Below, piece by piece: positions 40,073-51,355 of a stretch of 64,000 nucleotides of DNA. The DNA is taken from contig JABYQU010000049.1 in assembly GCA_022264855.1 (NCBI GenBank), forward strand, positions 1-64,000. The letters are read 5' to 3'. The notes beneath the pieces are model-generated. The model saw only the letters and a program-made list of their open reading frames with translations, searched no databases and had not been told where the DNA came from. The stretch's first letter is position 1. The number at the start of each line of letters is the position of its first letter. Made by a program: the position numbers and the translations under genes. This DNA is from Lenzites betulinus (taxonomy: Eukaryota; Basidiomycota; Agaricomycetes; Polyporales; Polyporaceae).

Positions 40073-40639
40073 TCAATGCAGAACTCTAGTCAGACTCTGA
40101 TCCAGCCTTTTCCATGAGTCTAGTGAACTAATGTTGTAGCCTTCAGGCCCCTCACAAATTAAAGGGTGCAACCTTAGTATCACCCCACAGTATCTTTAAT
40201 AGCTCTGTAGCAGCCTTTGTCCTCATGCAGAACTCTAACTAGTTTCCAGTCTGACCACATCTGAGCTTTATCTCTAGACTCTGGCCTTCTCTGCAAATTA
40301 TAATATATAATATAAGTACTAACCCTTTTGAATGGTATAGAATAATAATAAGCCTATTTTATAAATACATTATAGGACAATCAGCTATGATCAAATGCAC
40401 TAGTGCTAATGAAAAAGATCACAGCTGGAATTACCAGACACATAAGCTTTACCTAAACTATAATTCTGCTATAATAGCAAAAAGAGATGTTGTAAGATAC
40501 CAAGCTATAGAATCTGTTTAAAACCTCTAACAAAATCACCACCCTCAGCAATTGTATCTGCCAATAATGGCCCACTTCCAATAAGTAGAAAAACAACAAA
40601 CTAACCCAGGCTATCATTGGCATGGCACTCACATGCACT
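39326..40639 (-). repeat. left arm of a 1314-bp inverted repeat
   Basis: The reverse complement matches 50011-51324 over the same length, with only scattered single-base differences. It contains a complete LTR (39316-40072) plus about 570 bp of adjoining internal retrotransposon sequence. Confidence 0.9.
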
Positions 40640-40657
40640 GCTCACACGACCTTCTAA

Positions 40658-40750
40658 TGGCACCTAGGAAATGAGGTGGCAGACAAGCTCACCAATGCAG
40701 ATGCAATTAAACCACCAACCAAAACTGTAAACACAATGAAAACGCGCCCC
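40658..40750 (+). mobile_element. possible RNase H stub of a retrotransposon
   Basis: The plus strand reads WHLGNEVADKLTNADAIKPP, resembling the end of an RNase H domain (G-N-E-x-A-D-x-L) as found in non-LTR elements. It lies just outside the left inverted arm. Short, so tentative. Confidence 0.3.
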
Positions 40751-40780
40751 TTCTGAGGCTATATTGGATGTTATCACTTA

Positions 40781-40880
40781 GAGGGGGGTACATGGAGGAA
40801 GGGAGGGATGCAGCAGGGAGAGAGGGGAGTAGGTGGAGGGAACAGGCATTGGTGCTTAGTAAGCAGATTGCAAACAGCAG
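40781..40880 (+). repeat. dispersed direct repeat, copy 1
   Basis: GGGGGTACATGGAGGAAGGG and the following purine-rich text up to a GCTTAGTAAGCAG resemble 48120-48225 in the same orientation. The element type is unknown. Confidence 0.45.
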
Positions 40881-41457
40881 TAGGGGGATGTATCATGAAG
40901 CAGGAGGTGGAATCAGGTTGCAATTGAGTTTATCTCTTGAGTACAGTGCGGGTCTGGTGCTTCTTCCTGGTTCAGCTCATACTACATGCCTGAGGCATCT
41001 GCATACACATATCCATCTGGTGATAACAGTGGGATTTGTGCCCATACCCTTGCTGATAATCACAATAACCAGCTTCTCCTAATGGAACCAGCATTAGTAT
41101 TTGTCTGAAGGCATAGATTGCCTAATAAGCAGAGTAAGCTAGATTCATATTACTTTCACCTCTGGGTAATGTACTATATACAAATGTGCTTAAAAGGTTT
41201 GCATTAATATGATAGTAATATAAATGAAAATAATACATGTCATTAAAATCATTATTATGCACTATCTCTCCTATATTAATAAATAATAGGCTTACATTAA
41301 TATACACAATGATACTGTGATATGTAAAAATATAATATTGCAACTGCATATTGTGGTAACTTGTAACAAGTATAGTAATGTAATAAGGGATTGATTAATA
41401 ATCAGGGTAATATATCAATATACATAGTAAAGCACAATCAGAGTTAGAACTTATAAG

Positions 41458-42178
41458 TGTTACATCCCGTGCTCTGACCCCGAAGTCTGAACCCCATTTC
41501 TAACCTCCATACCCTGTTTCTGACTTCCGTATCCTGAAACCCGACCCCGCAGTCTATATGTCCGATTTTGTCATATTACGTCATCTTATGTTTCACCTGT
41601 AAATACAATAACATTTATTGTTCTTGTCTCAGATGTCAGAATTCCAGATATACTCTGGCTTCCGAATTTCATATATACCTTTCTTTATTGTTCTCACTGA
41701 CAATAGATTCCATAGCTATAAATACATACCTTGGAATGTCTTAGCTACTCAGTTCAGATATCTCGTTTAAATCCAAACTTCCTAGTTCTCTCTACCTTCT
41801 GTCCGAACTCCGACCTCCGGCCTCCGACCCCAAACTCCGAAGTCCACCCGGACTTCGTACTTGTCTCTAGCTTCTTTTCTTGCATGCACTTCTTCTCCCC
41901 ACTTCTCCCCCTGACTTCTACCCGGACTTCACGTCCACCCTTGTTTCCTGCCTAGTCCAAAGCAGAGGACTCTGGCGAGTCTGCTCAGTGCATTGCTAAT
42001 AGCTTTGCAGCGTCCTCAACCCCGTGTGCTGCTAAGTCTAGCTTGGAACTTCATCCCGGACTTCAGATTTCCATTCCGGACTTTGGACTCCAACCGGACC
42101 CTGGACCCCACGCCGGACTTTGGACTCCATACCCTGAGCACACCGGACTTCCATTCTCTGGGCAGCACGGTCCTAACA
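41458..42178 (+). mobile_element. solo LTR with intact target duplication
   Basis: 721 bp beginning TGTTACATCCCG and ending TCCTAACA. It is flanked on both sides by ATAAG (41453-41457 and 42179-42183), a 5-bp target duplication as made by Ty3/Gypsy integrases. Promoter-like text CTATAAATACATACC and CTCAGTTCAGATATCTC is shared with the LTRs at 39.3 and 50.6 kb. No internal sequence is attached, so it is the product of LTR-LTR recombination. Confidence 0.9.
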
Positions 42179-42667
42179 ATAAGCACCTTATTAATTGTAT
42201 CTACAGGCAGCAGCCCTTCAGCTGTACAAAAATCAACAGTCTGACTGCTAGATTGTGCTGTGGCTGATCATTTGAAGCATGTTTTGGCTCTATGAATCAT
42301 CAAAGGGTAAAGTAATATAAATCTTGCTTGCTCTGCTTATTATGCAATTTCTGCCTCCAAACAAATACTAATACTAGTTTTATCAGAAAGAGCTAGTCAA
42401 TCTGATCCTAACAGCATATAATACCTGGGTAGTTGGTAAGGAAAATATGTTATAGGGTCAGCAGCCAGTGGCTAGTGGTGACATAGGTCACACTAGGTGA
42501 CTCTGTCACTTATGGGCACTAATACAGCCATTTGATGCAGTTACAAGACCCCTAGAGGTGTCAGCACAATCTAGAATAGATAGCCTAGACTGTAGCTTTC
42601 TGATGATACCAAAATCATTCAATTTGGTCAAGGTTTGGGCAAGATAGAGTCTGCAGTAGATCTGGTG

Positions 42668-42739
42668 CAAACAGGAACATACAGATAGGCATGCCAACAC
42701 AAAACAGTGTTGGCGTGCCAATCTGTATGTACATGTTTG
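42668..42739. repeat. long imperfect hairpin, 33-nt arms
   Basis: Arm 42668-42700 pairs with 42707-42739 across a 6-nt loop (AAAACA), with 29 of 33 positions complementary. The core GGCATGCCAACAC pairs with GTGTTGGCGTGCC. It could be a foldback remnant or a small-RNA precursor; expression is not shown. Confidence 0.6.
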
Positions 42740-44251
42740 TTCTGAGATAAGATCTAGCCCAAAGACTGACATGTATCCCATGTGTATGAGCCATTTGTTG
42801 CACAATGTATAGACTACTATATACCTTTAGAAAGCTATGGCTGACAGGAATGCAATGGCAGTGGTTTTGTAGTGAAAGAGGCAAATTTCATGTCATAAAT
42901 AGCAAATTATAGTAGCTAGTACATTAAAAAAGCGGTAAAACCGTGTTTTCCTTCTTGAATGCTTATCAATATATCATGTATCATACATGCACAGATTGTG
43001 CTCATTCATGCGCACCTAATGGTACTATTTCCATAATAATCGGACCATTATTGGGCTCAATATACCGGGTTTTCCATCATTTTGAGCCCTGCTTATGGAA
43101 AATGCCCTGAGCTCCATTCTACCAAGTCCCTCAGGCACAAGTCATGCTCACTGAGCTGGCAAGTAGGACAGGGGCCCATGGGACTTGGAAATAATCACAG
43201 GATAGCCAAAAACACTGTTCAGCATGTTTCAGAGTAAGTCTTTGGCCACTCTGGACATATTATATATCACCAGAAAGGTGGAGCCCAGTTATATTCAATG
43301 GTAGTGGTGAGAAAGGCATCTTATATACTCCCCTAAACACTGGCCATTCCATATGAATTTGCCTTAGAGACAGCAGTAAAACAGCCACATGCTAGTAGAG
43401 CCTGCTTGCTTGTTACACATCTCTTCTGATACTTTTACAGGGAGGTGTATGACAATCTACTACTTCACTACATTAGTAGAATAAGCTCTCTGAATATGTG
43501 CTGTAATACACTAAAGTGGCTTATATATGGGTATCAATGAGTTGTAAAAGAATATGGCTAGTCATTGTAGTATAGATGATCAATGTGCCTATATGGCAGA
43601 GGTGTAGCTGCCTAAGTGAGGCACTGTGTGAGCTAGGGTTAGATAAGCACCCACTCGGAGGGTTTAGCTTGAGACTACACCGAGGCTACAAAGTTGCTAG
43701 CACAGCATGGCAGGGGAACTAAGCGCTAACCCTAAAGTTTCTAATGAATTGGGACCCTAACCCTAGGTCTGTTAGAACAGGTTCTATGTGGCGTCTATTC
43801 TAAATCTAATCCAAAGCTATCGGGATTTGAATTTTTTTTCCCACATACATCGATTTGCATTTCATCAGTTGGCTGAAACGTCACCCCATAAGAAACAATT
43901 TCTTCGTTCCTCATCAATCGTAATGAGGTGCAATACAAACTCATTCGCCAAGCTACGGGGATCTGCAAGCTGTCCATCTTCTCAGGGTTGTCTCGAGTGT
44001 TCCCATCTCCTCTTGGTTTGATGCTCAACCTCTTGGTTTGATGCTTAACCTCATGCATCTGATGGATTCTTAATATACCTGACCTTCTCCTCAGTATCTG
44101 GCACGGTGTGATCAAAGAAAGCATCATGAGTGATCTAAAGGACTGGCCGTGTGTGGTACTACAGGGTGACACTTGGATAGCGCATGATCAGTGGGTTCAA
44201 CAGGCGTTGTCTTTCCTTCCAGGCTTCTTTGACTAGGCACTGCACCATATT

Positions 44252-44860
44252 GTACCTATAATGTGTTACAAACTGTTTAGCTCCCATAACGGTTTTACAT
44301 TACAAACCGTCAGGGTTTGTAATGTGTTATAAAGCTCTAGGCAGCACTCTGGGACCTGCCTTATTAGGCAGGCCTGTTATCTCCCCAGAGATAACAGGTC
44401 TGTCCTGATTGGACTAATTCCTTGCTTATCTCTTTAGATTGGGTCCTTAACCTCATCTCCTGTGCCTCTGCCTGGCCTCAAAATGTGGGCGCTTATTTCT
44501 TGTTTTAGTGCGTATCACCTCCTCTTCTCTGGCTTATGGCTCACTCAATACCTACCCTATCTGGCTGTATCAGGGCTCATTCAAATGGTGTTTTCAATGC
44601 AAATAATTTTATACAGCTTTAGAAGGGAACATGTAAGTACTAACAAACTATATACAGGTGGTAGTAGGGCGCTCCAAGCGACACCAAACAAGTGATATCT
44701 CGCTCGTTTCACGTCGCGCGGACGTGCGAAAGGGCTCCCTAGAATTGTGTGCTTAGCACAATTCCAGCGAGCCCTTGCACACATGAATCAGCCCAGGTGT
44801 TCCCGCAATATGTGTGCTTCTCCTCGGAAACAGCATATCCTGGAACATCGGGGCTATTCT
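44252..44860 (+). repeat. LTR-like repeat, left copy of a diverged inverted pair
   Basis: TATTGTACCTATAATGTG and the following text match the reverse complement of about 46110-46715 over roughly 600 bp, with many substitutions. It includes two adjacent hairpins (CCTGCCT-TATT-AGGCAGG and CCTGTTATCTC-CCCA-GAGATAACAGG). Confidence 0.65.
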
Positions 44861-46109
44861 TCCTCTATTTCACTTCACACTGGGCTAGTATTCTGTATAC
44901 ATGCAGTACTGATGTATTCTAGCATGTTCCATGCTCAAGAAGGCCGCCACCTTAGCCAGGGAGTGTATGCTGTGTTCATCTACAGCCACTCTCTCTGGCT
45001 GGTAACCTCTCCATAACTCTCACTATTGCCATGCAAAGTATATCCCCAGAAAGTGGCTGTAAACTGCTTTCTGGTGATGTACTTCATGCAGGGATTGGAC
45101 CACTGCAACTACATGCAACATACACTCACTTCCTGAGCACCCACCCCCCTTCCATTCATACACCTTCCCCTGTGACGTCTCAGTAGCATCCCCAATATGT
45201 TCTTAGACACATCCAATATATTTCTCCCCTCCTCATATGCTCCTACAGGTATGCAACGGTGTTTGAAGTCAAAAAAAAGCGACTTGATCTTCTGTGATCA
45301 CCAAATGTATCATATCTCGGTCAAAAATGGTCATATCACTATACCATTTCTTCCAACATGTTTGTCTTCATCGTGCTTGGCTGCAAAATTGTATGTACAT
45401 AGCCTTATCAGTTTCTACCTTGGGTACTTGTTCTCAATTGATCTAGGCCTGTGATAATAAAACAAAGTGTGCCGTTGTATTGAGGGCATCCACCCGAGCT
45501 AAATGCACTTTGAATCATAATATTTGGTGGGGAACCGGCCGAGCAATGAGGAAACTGTCAGAAGGGATTGGCTTGAGTGAGTACATAGCTGTGTACTGTA
45601 AGACACTGTAAGACGTGTCTTACAGTCCTGGGACAGTGGTAAGTACTATGTGGGTATGTTCTCACTCCTGAGCTCATACCTCAACCAGTTCTTCACTGAT
45701 TCACATTTTTCGTTTTTCATTTGTTAGCTACATACAACGGCTACAATATCTGGGTGTTAACATGGCAGTAGGTGGTCATCCAGGGCGCCCACAGCGCAGG
45801 TAGTGGTGAACATATAACTTGAATATATTCATCATCTGGCATTGAGGCATCTTGAAACATTGTACATACATACATATACATGTAATACATGTTATTAGAG
45901 GGACAGCGCTGGCGTAGATTCACACGGTGATGAAGGATGATGTAGGGAGAGAATGGGGGGGGATGGCCTGAACCGTGCATTAGGACGTCCTATTCTGTTG
46001 TTGGCTGGGTGCTTTGAGAGTCTTGTTCCTCTCTTATGCTTATATAGTAGCTGTGGAAAAATTCTCAGTGAAATGTGACACAATCTGAGGGATACATCAG
46101 CCAACTGCT

Positions 46110-46715
46110 TCCAGCTATGCTGCTCCCGGGGAGGAGCACACATATTGCCAGAACGCATGGGCTGATTCACGCGCACAAGGGCTCGTTGAAACTGTGCTGA
46201 GCACACAGTTCCAGGGAGCCCTTGTGTGCGTCCACGCGATGTGAAACAAGCAAGTTATCGCTTGTTTTGCATCCCTTGGAGCACACTAGTAGCACTGTAT
46301 ACAAATGATTAGTACTTACCTGTTCCCTTCTAAACCTGCATACAATCTTTTTCCATTAAAACACCTTTCAAACCAGCCTAAGTAGAGCCAGATAGCACAG
46401 GAACTGAGTGAGATATTGCGGGAGGAAGGAGGAGGAGAGGCACCAAAACACGAAATAAGTGCCCAGTTTTCAAGCCCATTGGGACAGCAAAAGGCACAGG
46501 AGATGTGATTGTGGACACAATTCAAAGAGATAAGGGATTAATCAGTCCGATCTGGACAAACCTGTTATCTCCTTAGAGATAACAGGCCTGCCTGGGGCTG
46601 CCTGCCTAATAAGGCAGGTCCCGGAGTGCTGCCCAGAGGTCTGTGACACATTACAAACCCTGATGGTTCATAATGTAAAATGGTCATGGAAGCTAAATGG
46701 TTCATGACACATTAT
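46110..46715 (-). repeat. LTR-like repeat, right copy of a diverged inverted pair
   Basis: Minus-strand partner of 44252-44860. Downstream on the minus strand it has ACTATATAAGCATAAGAG, a TATA-like promoter signal, supporting an LTR nature. Both hairpin stems are intact while their loops and spacer differ from the other copy. Confidence 0.65.
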
Positions 46716-46865
46716 TGGTACAATAGCTGCTAGGCACTGTGCAATATCACTGAGAAGATCTCAAGTGGATACAAAGTGGCTACGTTTCACACATATCTGT
46801 GGAACTATGCTCTGGCAATGCTCTGACATCTCCTTCCACCTTGATGCTGGCAACATCTTTGCAAG

Positions 46866-47500
46866 ATGGCCAAAAGTGTGCAGATTCTCCATCATGAGAA
46901 CATCCTCCTTGTTAACCTTGTCAAAGCTAAGCAGCTGCTCCAGGAGGCTATGCGCAAGTTCAAAGAGGTCTATGTTGAGCAGGACATGGACTGTATGCAC
47001 CTTATGCGACCATGCATTCACACACTGTGGCATGCACCTGACAAGATCTTTTGGCGCAGCTCACTTATTTGCTGCACCCAGTATGCCATGGAACGGCTGA
47101 TCAGCAACCTTGGTGGTGAAATCAAACAATCTTCCAACCCATAACACAACCTCTCATAGCGTGCCATCCTGCACTGCCAGACTAATGCTCTGAAAGCTAT
47201 GATATCATCACTAGATCAATTGGCAGTCAAGGCTTGGACTCTTCCACATGGGGCAGAGGCACTTGGTGATGGCTTTGTTCTCCTGCACACTCTTGACAGC
47301 TGCGCACACCCTGTCCCAGATCTCAAAGCTCAGGTGTTCCACAAGTACTTTCTGGCAGCCTATCCCACCTTTGTATCTGAGATCTGTCAGGACAACTTTG
47401 CCTTCAAGGCACGCAAATGGGCTCAGATGCTTCTCCCAAATGGACTTGTTGCATGCTTCACTTCGAAGGAATGCAACAAGCCTCTGTCAACACTTTGACT
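46866..47500 (+). mobile_element. Plavaka/KDZ-type transposase C-terminal fragment
   Basis: Reads LLQEAMRKFKEVYVEQDMD, MRPCIHTLWHAPD, QYAMERLISNLGGEIKQSSN, then after a stop HNLSQRAILHCQTNALKAMI and a further stretch (GAEALGDGFVLLHTLD, ARKWAQMLLPNG). The M-E-R-x-I-x-N-L-G-x-E-I motif followed by an S-N-P-type turn is a hallmark of KDZ/Plavaka transposases of basidiomycetes. Internal stops mark it as dead. Confidence 0.55.
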
Positions 47501-48119
47501 TGCTTAATGTGTCAAGGGAGAACTTGGAACTCACAGTGGCCATACAAACATTGCAGTGAGTGGTGTTGGTGATCTACAAGATTAGATCTATTAAATCAGA
47601 TTCCCAGACATGCATACAAGGTTCTTGCCACCGCACAGCCACACATGCTTGCCATGTCAGGCAACCTGTTTAAACATACTATCACCCCGGACACTGGCAG
47701 TGAAGTCAAGCCCATGTCTGAGTATGTGCTGATTGTCCAACACAATCCTGAGAAGCATGCCAACCTTTGCTTCTTCACTCAGAGCCTGTTTAAGCCATAC
47801 ATGAAGGGACAGCCAAAGAACAATCTCGCAACAAAGCAGATGGAGATTAGTAACAGCAGTTGCACTTGGGGTGTCCTAATTTATCTAGAGAATCTAGACA
47901 GAACAGTTATGACAGCTGAAAGGTATGCAGATCTCCGCCCGCATATCTGCAACATATTTCAAACCCTCGAAGATGGCGAAAACTTGCCTGATGTTTGGAA
48001 GCAGCATCAAAGGCTTTCTGGGCCGACTGCAGGAGTGGTGCAGAGAGCCAACAGAGGGACGTGGGTTTGGGCCGATCATCATAACGGAACACACAATGCA
48101 GAGGATGACGTGGATGTCG

Positions 48120-48225
48120 TTGATTGGGGGGGGTGCATGGAGGAAGGGAAGGATGTGCAGGGGTGAGAAGGGAGTAGATGGGAAGGATAGGCGCCTGTGC
48201 TTAGTCAGCAGAGAGATGGGTAGAG
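48120..48225 (+). repeat. dispersed direct repeat, copy 2
   Basis: GGGGGTGCATGGAGGAAGGG and the following purine-rich text up to GCTTAGTCAGCAG. This is a diverged copy of 40781-40880, about 7.3 kb downstream. Confidence 0.45.
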
Positions 48226-50010
48226 AGAGAGAGGATATACCGAGAGAGAATCATGATTGCGCGCAGTTAAGTCTGGGACATCACGGGTCTTCAAGCGTAT
48301 TTTGGGTGCTTGACTAGCTGCTTCATTTGCATACATTACTGGCTCTTCAGGATATCACATATCCACTGTACATTACACTTAACTATGGTGCAGGGTGCTT
48401 AGTCACTGCCTAGTTGGGCAGTGGCAAAATTGGCAGGTTAGGATCAAGTGGTGTTATGTGATAGAAGTGAGTCAGGAAGCACTGGGGGCCACCTGCGAGG
48501 TATACACTTTGAGCTTAGACTAAGGTACTGAGCATAGCTACAAAGATATCTAATATATTTCTTACTGTCCCTCTCATGCAATGTTGCTCACCACAAAGGC
48601 AAAGAAGGCTTCTATTGCCCATGCATGTGCTACCAAACTGTTGCACCTGACTTCTGCACTCAAATCTGAAGCTCTCTCATCTAAACCTTCCCCTGGTCTT
48701 GATAGTGCTCTTGCATCACCAGCTGACCTGGCTCAGGAAGACAACAATGACCAGTACATATGTTAGTTATCACAAGTGGGCGCCTTACACCTAGTCCTTA
48801 GAGTAGACTGGTCCAGGCTCTATTGAGAACTCAGCGTACTCTTGAGGATGATAGGGGTAAGGACTTACCCCTACCAGGCGCCCGTGGTCCGAATACCATT
48901 AGGTGCTGTACGTGTTATGTAATACATAGAAGTTATCTAATCTAATCTACTTATCGGCCGACCTAGGGTGCTCTGTGCGAGTTGCCCTTACAATATATCT
49001 TGGGAGCATTGTATTGAATATATAACCCTCACATCCTCAAATGAAGAGCTGTTCACTGCTGAGTCAGACTTGGACTTGAGCTTTTCAGATGGTGAAATCG
49101 AGGTGCTCAAGGGCAATGCACTATATAGGAGCTTGGAGGCATAGTATGGTGACTCAAGCACTATGCACAATCATGACTAGCAACTAGTGGATACAGCCAG
49201 TGTCCTTGGTAGGCATGTGATGGACCAAGAGTGGAAGAAAGCCAAGATAGCATAATGGCTAGGATACAATGGCCATTCAGCACACACACAGCGGCACCAT
49301 GCAAAACTGGCAAGGGATAGGAGGTTAAGGATGTAGAGATACAGAAGGGGAGGGTATAAATTGCTTAATATTGATGATTTTTGCGCACAGCAGGCACTAA
49401 ACGAGCAAGTGGGCATTGAGTCGAACAAGCGGAGTGGGATTTAGGAGCGAATAGTTGGGGTGCTAGCAAGCATAAAGTAGGTAATTTGTCCTTGGGTGGC
49501 AATGCAAGATGGGATGGGGACGAGCAGGGGGGGTTGCCAAAGGCAAACTCATAAGGATACAATTAGGCATGGGCACTCCATATAACAAGAGAATTTTTGT
49601 ATGGGGAATTCCCACATCATGACTCGACATCTAATCAGATTCAACAAATATATTGGTTTAAGCTCACCGATGTTTGTATAATGGTAGCACAAGCACAACC
49701 CTCATGTGGTTATTTGACATACCTAAAACAGTGTTGGCCTCCACTGGTGAAGGGCCTGATGCTGCTGTTGAAGGGCCGCCAGATTCTTTTCAGTCAGAAT
49801 AAGGTTTAAGTAACAATGTGTTAAATACTATGCACATAAGTCTATACTGTGGTTATACTCTAACCTGAACTCTAGTATCTAAATCTTATTTTCTTTACTT
49901 TTGTACTTTATAGTTACCACTTTTCCTTACCACTTCCCCTTACCACTATCTTGGCTGGATTACTTCTATAAGGTCTGGACATGTTATGCTCTGTGCGCAC
50001 TGTAGCTCCA

Positions 50011-51324
50011 AGTGCATGTGAGTGCCATGCCAATGATAGCCTGGGTTAGTTTGTTGTTTTTCTACTTATTGGAAGTGGGCCATTATTGGCAGATACAATT
50101 GCTGAGGGTGGTGATTTTGTTAGAGGTTTTAAACAGATTCTATAGCTTGGTATCTTACAACATCTCTTTTTGCTATTATAGCAGAATTATAGTTTAGGTA
50201 AAGCTTATGTGTCTGGTAATTCCAGCTGTGATCTTTTTCATTAGCACTAGTGCATTTGATCATAGCTGATTGTCCTATAATGTATTTATAAAATAGGCTT
50301 ATTATTATTCTATACCATTCAAAAGGGTTAGTACTTATATTATATATTATAATTTGCAGAGAAGGCCAGAGTCTAGAGATAAAGCTCAGATGTGGTCAGA
50401 CTGGAAACTAGTTAGAGTTCTGCATGAGGACAAAGGCTGCTACAGAGCTATTAAAGATACTGTGGGGTGATACTAAGGTTGCACCCTTTAATTTGTGAGG
50501 GGCCTGAAGGCTACAACATTAGTTCACTAGACTCATGGAAAAGGCTGGATCAGAGTCTGACTAGAGTTCTGCATTGATGTTATGCTCTATGCGCACTGTA
50601 GCTCCAAACTCTGGTTTTCCCATGCTCCAGACTTTGTACTTTGAGTGCCCGCACATCTGGACCTTCCAACTCTGACTTTCCCATGCTCTAGAACTCTGGA
50701 ACTCCGGGATTTGGTGTGTACATTCCCTTACAATTGTGTCATTTTTGCACTACCTTGCCCTTTAACAATAAGCTTTATTGTCTTTGTCCTTATTGTCTCC
50801 CTTAACAATAAGGTTCCCACCCATAAATACATGCATAGAATGCTGTAGTACCTCAGTTCAGATATCTCATTACCATCTTGTTATCTCTCTTCTTTTGTTA
50901 CTTCCTTGTCAATCTATTCCTTTGGTCTAACTTCACTGTGACCCCTGAACTTCAACCTTCTTAATCCGGTAACTCGGAGGCTTTGTGCTCCGGAACTCTG
51001 GATTTTGGACTTTATTTAATCTTGCTAACAAGTCCCCTTGGACTTCATCCCTTGTTATCCTCTTCATCTTAGTTTTGCATCAATTGTCTTGGAGTTTGTT
51101 ATGCCTAGTCAGTGCAGAATTCCAGAATAGTCAGGCCAAGACTCCAGCCAAATCTGACAAATCATTCCCTTGGAAATTAAGGGCAACCACAGGAGGTCTC
51201 AGAGCATTGCTAATAGCTTTGCTGAAGTCCTTCCCCTCCATGTTGCACCTCTGTCGGAGTCTGTCCACACTCCGGACCTCTCCGGACCCTGGGGTTCTGA
51301 ACCCCAGACCCACTATGTGGCACA
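50011..51324 (+). repeat. right arm of a 1314-bp inverted repeat
   Basis: Partner of 39326-40639 in the opposite orientation, with 9371 bp between the arms. It holds internal retrotransposon sequence followed by an LTR (50578-51355). Confidence 0.9.
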
Positions 51325-51355
51325 ATCTCCGGGGTCATGCTCATCTCCTCTAACA
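50578..51355 (+). mobile_element. LTR (right copy, plus orientation)
   Basis: TGTTATGCTCTATG at 50578 to CTCTAACA ending at 51355. It differs from the left copy mainly by a replaced segment (AATCTCCGGGGTCATGCTC) just before the 3' end. Its right edge abuts the truncated integrase of a minus-strand Gypsy element. Confidence 0.75.

Noticed and set aside
43620..43770. Telomere-like CCCTAACCCTA words in the island
   Set aside because: Only a few isolated copies (near 43637, 43726 and 43753), not an array. No evidence of a chromosome end or fusion.
43795..44172. 125-codon minus-strand frame
   Set aside because: No recognisable domain and contained in repeat DNA. Not enough to call a gene.
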